From JBJMQS01 sp045802605 (GTDB lineage Bacteria > Planctomycetota > Planctomycetia > Gemmatales > Gemmataceae): a stretch of DNA of 27,154 nt. The DNA lies in assembly GCA_045802605.1 (NCBI GenBank), contig JBJMQS010000006.1:1-27154 (forward strand), in the 5' to 3' direction. The translations under genes were made by a program, and so were the position numbers. Of this stretch, positions 19,801 to 22,484 are shown in pieces (positions within the stretch are counted from its first letter, which is position 1; each line of letters begins with the position of its first letter). The notes under the pieces were generated by a model, which searched no databases, was not told the origin of the DNA, and saw nothing but the letters and a program-made list of their open reading frames with translations.

Positions 19801-22448
19801 GGATTACCGTGGCCCCGACCGCAGGATTAGTTACTACAGAGGCTGGTGGTACCGATCAATTCTCAGTGGTCCTCAACACTCAGCCCACCGGGAAAGTCGT
19901 CATACCAATTTCGGTAAGTGCACCGGGCGAAGCCAGCCTGAGCATTGGATCGTTGACGTTTACACCGGCCAACTGGAGCACGCCGCAATTCATCACGGTG
20001 ACAGGCGTCGATGACTTTGTCGATGACGGCGATCAAGCCTACACGATTATCGTGGGCGCGGCAGCAAGCAAAGACGGCAAATACAACGGCACGGATGCTA
20101 ACGATGTTTCGGCGACTAATCTCGACGACGATACCGCCGGCATTTTCGTAAGCCCGACTGCTGGACTGATCACGACGGAAGCGGGTGGGACCGATCAGTT
20201 CACGGTTGTCTTGACGTCACAGCCGACGGGCAATGTTACTATCTCCATGAATTCGAATAATTTGGGCGAAGGCACAATTAGCACCGCATCGCTCGTTTTC
20301 ACCCCCGCCAATTGGAACGTCGCTCAGACAGTCACTGTCACCGGCATTGATGACCTCATTGACGACGGTAGCCGAGCTTACACAATTGTGCTGGCTCCGG
20401 CTAAGAGCCCTGACGGCAAGTACCAGAACTTGGACGCGACGGATGTGTCGGCGACAAACCTCAATGACGACACAGCGGGCATCACCGTGTCGCCCACCAG
20501 TGGGCTAGTCACAACCGAGGCCGGTGGCAGCGACAAATTCACGGTCGTTCTCACATCACAGCCGGTTGCGAATCTAACGGTGAATGTGAGTGTTAGCCGA
20601 CCCGATGAAGGGGTGACGAACGTTGCGTCCGTGACCTTCACATCGGCGAACTGGAATATCCCTCAAACGATCACAGTCACCGGAGTCGATGATTTTCTAG
20701 ACGACGGCGATCAGCCTTATACCATCATTCTCTCCGCCGCGACGAGTACCGATGGCAAATACAACGGGATGGACCCGGCAGACGTATCCGCCACCAATAC
20801 TGATGACGACAAGGCGGGGATTAACCTGGTCGCGCCGGCCAAACTCTTGACAACCGAGGCGGGCGGATACGCGACGTTTACTCTGGTGCTCACGAGCCAG
20901 CCCTATGGGGATGTGACCATCCCTGTGGTTTCCAGCAATCCGAACGAGGGACGCCCCGCTAGCGCATCGGTGATTTTCACGCCGCAGAACTGGAATCAAG
21001 TTCAAACAGTTGTCATCAACGGCATCGATGATGACTATGCCGATAGCGACGTCGTCTACACAGTTTTTGTGGGCAGTGCTCAGTCGAATGATTTCGGCTA
21101 CGACACGATGTCCATCCCCTCCATTCCGGCGCTCAACCTCGACAACGATCACGCTGGCATTCTTGTAAACGCGCCGCCAGTACTACAGCTCACTGAATCG
21201 GGACGCTCCGAGGGATTCTTTGTAAGTTTGAGCAGCAAGCCCTACTCGAGCGTGATTCTGCTGCTCAATAGCACCAATCCAGCCAAGGGAGTGCTTGACG
21301 TTTCGGCGGTGGTCATAACGCCATCGGACTGGAATATACCGCACCCCGTTGTTGTTACCGGCGTCGATAACTTTGTCGCGGATGGTGCGACCTCATTCCA
21401 GATCACATTCGACCCAGCCATCAGCGGTGACTTCGGTTATTACAACATGCCGCCCAATGCCATCAACGCGGTGACTGACGACAACGACGTCGCCGGCATT
21501 CGGGTGCTTCCGGGCAACTCAGTCATTCTGGGTGGAGCTGATAACACCGGCATCGTGCAAATCGTGCTTCTGAGTGAACCGATCGCGCCAGTGACCATGC
21601 AGTTGACGAGCAGCGCCCCGGATTTGGTCGAAGTGCTCACGACGACGGTATCATTCACGCCGGCTGACTGGTTCGTGCCGCATTTTGTTCAGCTTCATGG
21701 CCTGTCTCCGCAGGCATTGGCCGATGTTGCCGTGGCCTCGACGAGCTCAGATGTCAACTATCTCAACTTAGTTCGCACGGTGACGGTGGCCTCGTCGGCG
21801 GTTGCTGCGGACCCCTTGGCCAATTACCGTCCGCCGGGGCCCACGTACACGCCGCAGGCGGGGTCAACGACACCCGAGGGTCCCGGCGGACATTCAGGTA
21901 ATTCCGGGTCTGGCAGCGGGTCATCGAAAGATCCGCTGACTGGAGCGTTCGGTGGCGGCACGACCGGGGCGGGCGGAGACCCGTCGTTCGATCCGTCAAA
22001 CAGCGACGCCAGTCAGAGCAGTTCGCCAAGCCAACTTCCGCTTCCGAGTCGCGAGCAAATGCGGGTGGAAATGTCTTGGCTACCGCCGCCGAGCCATCCG
22101 CTGTTGGCCGGTCGCGGGCTCGGGTCGTTCCAATACGAGCCGATGAACGAGTCAATCGAGAAATTGGGCCAGGACTTGCGCGGTGAGCACGCCACGCGTA
22201 CGGCCGTCGCCCGCACCACGCTCGGCAGCGCCGTGGTTGTCTCGGCGGGTTATGTTCTTTGGAGTTTGCGTGGAGCGGCGTGGTTAGCTTCCGCCGTGGC
22301 GTCGACAACGCCGGCATGGTCAGCACTGGATCCCCTGGTCTTCCTCGCCGCACGCCGCCGCGACGACGAAGAGGATGAATCGCTGGAATCGATGGTAGAC
22401 ACGGCCAACCGGCCGAAAACAGCCACAAGCCAAAAGCGCTTGGGCTAA
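4803..22448 (+). CDS. Giant DUF4347 surface protein with cadherin-like, blade-like and Calx-beta-like arrays
   Basis: One uninterrupted gene encodes about 5,881 residues. The order is: a basic stretch and LEQCEDRALAS, an LEPR-XLL-like planctomycete export signal (~4890-4965); DUF4347 (5079-5597); three ~110-residue modules (5601-6587); a spacer domain with WWYTTNKG; eight 123-residue cadherin-like units (7062-10013); one more cadherin-like unit; seven blade-like repeats (10407-11543); two further cadherin-like units; 27 Calx-beta-like units plus a decayed one (12339-21809); a Gly/Ser/Pro linker; a hydrophobic anchor (22221-22352); and an acidic, then basic tail. Acidic DDGDQ and TNxDDD motifs recur in nearly every Calx-beta unit and suggest calcium binding. 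The likely role is a cell-surface adhesin or stalk. The start is uncertain: an in-frame TTG at 4725 would add 26 residues, but ATG-ATG at 4803/4806 is nearer the export motif. It is followed by the GGDEF sensor gene after 36 bp. Confidence 0.92.
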   Translation: MMSREDIVAVVERAFGRNQFWPDRTENRIAKLFRRPRSRLRLEQCEDRALASANPVASIFDTSTRALMAPPLFEQPTISILPASKSIVTTRHELVFIDSRVADWRDLVRDLQNQTSEVRQIDFVMLSPSRDGIGQVSEALAKYRDLDAVHFVTHGNSTGVQLGATWLDQQTLAAQSRDVAGWSGSLKADADLLFYGCDLASGSEGRVLLETIHALTGADVAASTDLTGSAALGGNWTFEFTDGLVQTPVVFSAAVQRGWNGVLGHVSQFNTWSPTVAGSWQTTDLNAAFGVPANAVVEIAISNSDSGTAQTGGVRAVGSSLNRSFLINKEQAGQESVELLVQADSSGQIQTFASDTTQISFKLLGYWTNGAYVETSGSFTATAANAWQSHGLSAYGVGANQVAEIVITNNSNNSPQAGVRTEGSSLNRIVDLRNLDGGSGPGTMTMLVKTGNTGAANIEAYSEQTANVTFNVVGYWSTTPGSYFEAFANIGTPSINSTWQSKNLSAYGVPANAVVDITFTNEETNNSNSGGIRNLGSSDNRLLNLNPFGSGATGGPDNARMFATVTNNSNSTIEWYHDNISAANFYLTGYFLTDNAPVLDPSKSPVLTAIIEDAGVPTGAVGSLISSLVDFSVPVGQVDNVSDVDSDALLGVAITAADTTNGSWWYTTNKGSSWNALGSVADSSARLLAADANTRIYFQPSSNYNGSLPAAITFRAWDQFLGTNGTLADSSVNGGATPFSTATDTASLVVISVNDAPSGTNKTVTALEDNAYIFAASEFGFSDPNDSPANNLLAIKLTSLPGAGTLTDNGLAVATNQFISLADINAGLLKFMPGADGNGAGYASFTFAVQDDGGTANGGVDLDPTPNTITIDVTSVNDAPPGADKTVTTLEDTAYAFKASDFGFTDANDSPANKLLSVKITALPAVGNLTDNGIAVAKDQFIPIADINGGLLKYTPGADANGAGYASLTFAVQDDGGTANGGVDLDPTPNTITVNVTSVNDAPGGTNKTVTATEDITYVFSAGDFGFTDSKDSPANSLSFVKITSLPGAGSLTDNGIAVAKDQFVPVADINGGLLKFTPVANAQGSGYASFTFAVQDNGGTANGGVDLDPTPNTITIDVTSVNDAPAGADKTVTTLEDTAYVFAASDFGFTDPSDSPANSLLSVKITSLPGVGSFTDNGAAVTLNQFVSIADINGGLLKYAPVANNNGAGYANFTFAVRDDGGTANGGSDLDPTPNTMTINVTLVNDAPAGADKTISALEDVAYVFSASDFGFTDTNDSPANSLLSVKITSLPAAGTFTDNGAAVTLNQFVTVADINAGLLKYTGAPNANGANYANFKFAVRDDGGTANGGIDLDATPNTITLNVTSVNDAPGGTNKTLTAFEDTSYVFSTSDFGFTDSSDSPANSLLAVKITTLPAIGTFTDNGIAVVKNQFVSVADINAGLLKYTGASNANGAGYASFTFAVQDDGGTANGGIDLDATPNTITIDVTSVNDAPGGTNKTVTTLEDTAYVFAASDFGFTDPNDSPANSLLSVKITSLPGLGTLTDNGAAVTLNQFVTVADINAGLLKYAPAANGNGAGYANFNFAVQDDGGTANGGIDLDPTSNTITISVTSVNDAPGGTNKTVTALEDTVYVFSASDFGFTDTSDSPANNLLSVKITSLPAAGTFIDNGAAVTLNQFVSVADITGGLLQFASAANANGAGYSSFTFAVRDDGGTANGGIDLDPTPNTLTIDVTAVNDAPVNSVPASQDTAKNATLVFSAANGNPITVSDIDAGAAQVQVTLTATNGTITLPSLVGLTFTVGDGTADPTMTFKATIANINADLNGLKFIPTANFVGIGNLQIATNDLGNTGGAALTTTDNVTVEMVVEFRANTTIANNQTEPAAAFSKADNFVVVWTSDGNLDGNARGVFGQLYDWNGNPIGTEFGVNTFIAGDQNRPAVAMDYAGNFVVVWVSNNQDGSGHGIYAQRYGSSGVPVGTEFLVNVTTAGQQDVAAVAMDGNGNFVVTWRSDRGGIGTDIYARRYNSAGVAQGGEFLVNTNLTNNQDLPTVAMDANGNFVIAWKSNKQDGSGAGIFGQRYNSAGTALGGEFQINTTNSGNQDKPTAAMDANGNFVVAWVSGNDQDGDKNGVYAQRFNAAGAALGTEFRVNTTTADSQDRPSIGMDNTGAFTIAWASNTQDGNGKGIYAQRYDANGNMVGAEFRVSSTTSGNQDVPAVAVSGIGDLVVTWQGNGLGDSSGVFGQLYQSVNDAPVNSVPVAQSTNEDTALVFSSANGNLVSISDVDAYNHAVQVTLAATNGTLTLSGIAGLTFTTGDGTADAAMTFTGSITSINAALAGMSFLPSADFNGAASLQIITNDQGNTGTGGALSDTDTVNITVVAVNDAPVNNVPGAQATRDGTALVFSNPNGNKISISDVDVSGSNTVKVTLTATNGTMTLSGTAGLTFITGDGTADGTMTFTGKINSVNNALNGMSFLPTANVAGNGSIQIVTDDQGNTGLGGAKTDTDSVPITIYGFVVTPTSGLVTTEASGTASYTVALRSAPSANVQTAVGSNNAAEGIAGPGTLTFTPANWSTPQTVTVTGVDDSIDDGDQGYTIILGVATSTDGNYSGMDPVDVAATNIDDDTAGITVAPTSGLTTTEAGGTAKFTVVLNSQPLANVTISVASSNTFEGTVSTALLTFTAGNWNVAQTVTVTGVDDFVDDGDQGYTVILGKASSTDGNYKNVDPADVTLTNIDNDTAGVTVSPTSGLVTTEAGGTASFTVVLTSQPTAKVTIPVSSSNVAEGTVSTASLVFTAANWNVAQTVTVTGIDDSVDDGDQGYTVVLGVVTSTDANYSGQNPADVSVTNKNDDTAGFNVSPTSGLVTTEKGVTATFSVQLTSKPLANVTFNVTSSDTGEGTVSVSSLTFTPANWNVGQTVTITGVDDPDPDGNIPYTIILSPATSTDGKYSGNNPADVSVTNIDDYQATVIVAPPSGLVTTEAGGKATFTVVLTSNPVSNVTFNVASSNPAEGKTNVSSLTFTSANWNVDQTVTLTGVDDFINDGDQGYSIIISPGVSGAKYYNGIDPIDPTVTNIDDDKAGTTASPTSGLTTTEAGAKASFTVVLTSQPTGSVTIPVSSSNPAEGTVSAASLVFLASNWNVPQTVTVTGIDEFVDDGDQAYTIVLGAASSTDVKYNAMNPADVSVTNIDDDTVGIIVSPTSGLVTTEAGGKATFSVVLNSQPTANVTISVSSSNTAEGTVSTAALTFTAANWNVAQTVTVAGVDDLIDDDDQVYTIILAKAVSGDAKYSGMDPADVSVTNTDDDTAGVIVSPTSGLVTTEAGGKATFTVVLTSQPTAKVTIPISSSIPGEGSVSAGSLIFTGANWNVAQTITVTGVDDSIADGTRAYTIVVGAVTSTDGKYNGMDPADVSATNTDDEVPGFVVSPTSGLVTTESGGTAAFTVRLSVQPSANVTIPLSSNDLTEGTVNLASLTFTPANWNIPQTVTLTGQDEFTADGDQPYTIILGAASSPGTPYNGVDPADVSATNLDDDVPGVSVSKTSGLITTEAGGTDSFSIRLNSDPVSDATITLSVSKAGEASLSSYTLVFHHGGDWKTPHVVTVTGLDDSVVDGDQPYTIISSKVISGDPKYSGLQPPDITAVNQDDEVAGFVVSPTSGLTTTEAGGTATFTVTLAAQPVSNVTIPLSVSNPGEGKLSAASLTFTPANWNTAQTVTVTGVDDFIDDINQPYTVVLGVASSPGNPYDGLNPPDVSVTNLNDDTVGITVSPTSGLVTTEAKGKASFDVVLNSQPTANVTIAVSTSDASEGTVSTASLTFTAANWNVPQTVTVIGVDDFVDDDDQAYTIILGKSVSGDAKYSVIDPADVSVTNTDDDTAGITVAPTSGLVTTEAGGKATFTVVLNSQPTANVTIAVSSNNIAEGTVNKPSLTFTAANWNIAQTVTLTGVNDFVADGNQNYSIVLGAATSTDGKYSGIDPSDVSATNKDDDVVGITVSPTSGLVTTEAGGKATFTVVLTSQPTANVIVPISSSDPAEGTVSSPSLTFTPANWKVPQTITITGVDDFVDDGDQAYTVILGTALSSDGKYNGLDPADVSVTNTDDDTVGVIVSPTVGLVTTEAGGQDTFSVTLASQPTGDVTIGISTSNGAEGSANPISLVFTPVNWKTPQIVTVTGADDFVDDGDQPYAIVLAPATSGDAKYDGLNASNVSVTNVDDDVAGYVVSPMAGLMTTEAGGTATFTVVLTSQPTANVTVPVSVSNAAEGSVSTASLTFTAANWNVPQTVTVTGVDEFIDDGDQAYTVILGGAASTDGKYNGLKPADVSVTNTDDDTVGIIVSPTSGLITTEAGGKATFNVVLNSQPTANVTIAVSTSDASEGTVSTASLTFTAADWNVPQTVTVTGVDDFVDDDDQAYTIVLGKAVSGDAKYSVIDPADVSVTNTNDDTAGITVAPTSGLVTTEAGGKATFTVVLNSQPTANVTIAVSSADPGEGTASTASLTFTAANWNVAQTVTLTGVDEFIADGDQPYTIILAPATSVDPKYSGIDPADVSATNKDNDVVGITVSPVAGLVTTEGGGTATFTVVLTSQPIANVTIPVSSTNVGEGTVSTASLTFTAANWNVPQTITITGIDEFIDDGDQAYTIVLAPATSGDAKYNGLDASDVSATNKNDDVVGINVAPIAGLNTTEAGGKAQFKVTLNSQPLANVVIPVSSSNIAEGKVNVASLTFTPANWNVPQTVTITGVDDFVDDGDQAYTIVLGAAASGDAKYSGIDPADVSVTNLDDDVAGFTVTPTAGLVTTEAGGSDQFTVALTSQPTANVTIGVSVSNPAEGSLNVASLTFTAANWNIPQTITVAGVDEFIDDGDQVYTIILAPGKSADGKYQGVDPSDVTATNIDNDTAGVNVSPTSGLVTTEAGGTDQFTVVLNSQPTGNVTIPVSSSNSAEGKVSVASLIFTPANWNVPQTVTVTGVDDFVDDGDQVYNIVLGNASSTDGNYKNFDPADVSVTNLDDDVAGITVAPTAGLVTTEAGGTDQFSVVLNTQPTGKVVIPISVSAPGEASLSIGSLTFTPANWSTPQFITVTGVDDFVDDGDQAYTIIVGAAASKDGKYNGTDANDVSATNLDDDTAGIFVSPTAGLITTEAGGTDQFTVVLTSQPTGNVTISMNSNNLGEGTISTASLVFTPANWNVAQTVTVTGIDDLIDDGSRAYTIVLAPAKSPDGKYQNLDATDVSATNLNDDTAGITVSPTSGLVTTEAGGSDKFTVVLTSQPVANLTVNVSVSRPDEGVTNVASVTFTSANWNIPQTITVTGVDDFLDDGDQPYTIILSAATSTDGKYNGMDPADVSATNTDDDKAGINLVAPAKLLTTEAGGYATFTLVLTSQPYGDVTIPVVSSNPNEGRPASASVIFTPQNWNQVQTVVINGIDDDYADSDVVYTVFVGSAQSNDFGYDTMSIPSIPALNLDNDHAGILVNAPPVLQLTESGRSEGFFVSLSSKPYSSVILLLNSTNPAKGVLDVSAVVITPSDWNIPHPVVVTGVDNFVADGATSFQITFDPAISGDFGYYNMPPNAINAVTDDNDVAGIRVLPGNSVILGGADNTGIVQIVLLSEPIAPVTMQLTSSAPDLVEVLTTTVSFTPADWFVPHFVQLHGLSPQALADVAVASTSSDVNYLNLVRTVTVASSAVAADPLANYRPPGPTYTPQAGSTTPEGPGGHSGNSGSGSGSSKDPLTGAFGGGTTGAGGDPSFDPSNSDASQSSSPSQLPLPSREQMRVEMSWLPPPSHPLLAGRGLGSFQYEPMNESIEKLGQDLRGEHATRTAVARTTLGSAVVVSAGYVLWSLRGAAWLASAVASTTPAWSALDPLVFLAARRRDDEEDESLESMVDTANRPKTATSQKRLG
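5079..5597 (+). other. DUF4347 domain of the giant protein
   Basis: This region begins with ELVFIDSRVADW and contains HFVTHG (His codon at 5262) and FYGCDLASG (Cys codon at 5391). It ends with the GADVAAS...LGGNW and GWNGVL stretches typical of DUF4347. The His-Gly and Gly-Cys pairs, each after a predicted beta strand, resemble the catalytic dyad of clan CD (caspase-like) peptidases. Proteolytic activity is an inference. The domain usually sits just after the export signal in very long repeat proteins, as here. Confidence 0.85.
5601..6587 (+). repeat. Three tandem copies of an unassigned ~110-residue module
   Basis: Copies occupy 5601-5918, 5919-6251 and 6252-6587. Each has WQxxxLxAxGVxANxVxEI near its start, then a Gly-rich strand, R..GSS.NR in the middle and a closing FxxxGYW or FYLTGYF. 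The regular strand-like spacing suggests a beta-sandwich. I do not recognise the family. The copies are well diverged from each other, unlike the downstream arrays. Confidence 0.8.
7062..10013 (+). repeat. Eight in-frame tandem repeats of exactly 369 bp (cadherin-like)
   Basis: Units start at 7062, 7431, 7800, 8169, 8538, 8907, 9276 and 9645, and all are exactly 369 bp (123 residues). Each runs NDAPxGxxKTVT, then LEDTAYVFxASDFGFTD, DSPAN, VKITSLP, TDNG, ADINxGLLKY, FAVxDDGGTANGG and DLDPTPNTIT. This matches the tandem-95/cadherin-like extracellular repeat type, with NDAP starting each unit. Acidic DxND and DDGG motifs are compatible with calcium binding between units. No indels have accumulated in any copy. 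Confidence 0.93.
10014..10406 (+). repeat. Single cadherin-like unit of a second type (copy 1 of 3)
   Basis: It begins NDAPVNSVPASQ and carries the diagnostic GLTFTVGDGTADPTMTF core and NDLGNTGG. Its two relatives lie at 11544-11942 and 11943-12338, so this family is split by the blade-like repeats at 10407-11543. Confidence 0.82.
10407..11543 (+). repeat. Seven blade-like repeats of ~55 residues (possible beta-propeller)
   Basis: Seven consecutive units share the pattern EFxVNTxTxGxQ, then PxVAMDxNGNFVVxW, SNxQDGxGxGIYAQRY and NxxGxxxGx. The last unit stops after GQLY. Units are 54-56 residues and each has four strand-like segments, so a closed seven-bladed propeller is a reasonable structural guess. 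Repeats of this kind are common in secreted bacterial proteins. The count of seven is read directly; the fold is inferred. Confidence 0.8.
11544..12338 (+). repeat. Two cadherin-like units of the second type (copies 2 and 3)
   Basis: The units at 11544-11942 and 11943-12338 begin NDAPVNSVP and NDAPVNNVP. They share DGTALVFSNPNGN-like and GLTFITGDGTADGTMTFTG-like segments with the unit at 10014. They lead directly into the Calx-beta-like array. Confidence 0.85.
16333..16525 (+). repeat. Recently duplicated segment, copy A (partner 18028-18220)
   Basis: Comparison by eye with 18028-18220 gives 4 mismatches in 193 bp, with no gaps, at an offset of exactly 1,695 bp (five 339-bp units). The segment crosses the junction of units 12 and 13. 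Typical units in the array share many residues but differ widely at silent positions, so this pair is much younger than the rest. Confidence 0.85.
18028..18220 (+). repeat. Recently duplicated segment, copy B (partner 16333-16525)
   Basis: This crosses the junction of units 17 and 18 and is nearly identical to copy A. Similarity continues at a lower level to the left, through most of unit 17 versus unit 12, including the shared VDDFVDDDDQ motif, and fades to the right within unit 18. Confidence 0.85.
21495..21809 (+). repeat. Decayed 28th Calx-beta-like unit
   Basis: The unit begins GIRVLPGNSVILGG, keeps the VSFTPADWFVPHFVQLHG core equivalent of LTFTPANWNVPQTVTVTG, and then loses the DDGDQ calcium-type motif and the TNxDDD hinge. 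It is the membrane-proximal end of the array. Confidence 0.75.
21810..22448 (+). other. C-terminal linker, hydrophobic anchor and charged tail of the giant protein
   Basis: Positions 21810 to about 22050 encode a low-complexity Gly/Ser/Pro linker. A short conserved-looking region (MSWLPPPSHPLL, GSFQYEPMNESIEKLG) follows. Then 22221-22352 encode a hydrophobic stretch with the pattern GYVLWSLRGAAWLAS...PAWSALDPLVFL, after which comes ARRRDDEEDE and a basic end. From memory, this W..R...S...PAW...DPL pattern recurs at the C-terminus of other long DUF4347 proteins, which suggests a dedicated membrane anchor or retention signal. There is no LPXTG motif and no visible PEP-CTERM signature. Confidence 0.7.
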
Positions 22449-22484
22449 GAACCCGCGCGTGCCCCTAGCGCGCTGGAGGAACTC

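Larger units (their letters stand above)
12339..21494 (+). repeat. 27 tandem Calx-beta-like units, 339 bp each (unit 10 is 342 bp)
   Basis: Unit 1 starts at 12339 and unit 2 at 12678. Unit 10 is 15390-15731 and has one extra codon; unit 11 starts at 15732 and unit 27 at 21156. Every other unit is exactly 113 residues. The shared pattern is GITVSPTSGLVTTEAGG, then ATFTVVLTSQPTANVTI, SSSNxAEGTVS, LTFTAANWNVPQTVTVTG, VDDFVDDGDQAYTI, DGKYNGxDPADVSVTN and a DDDTA hinge. The Asp clusters suggest calcium-dependent stiffening, as known for Calx-beta and similar extracellular modules. The Calx-beta family name is by resemblance. Units 26 and 27 are clearly more diverged than the middle ones. Confidence 0.92.

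Noticed and set aside
7062..21494. Regular repeats that could be mistaken for a CRISPR array or satellite
   Set aside because: Repeat periods are 369 and 339 bp, divisible by three, and in frame with one open reading frame. There are no short identical repeats with unique spacers.
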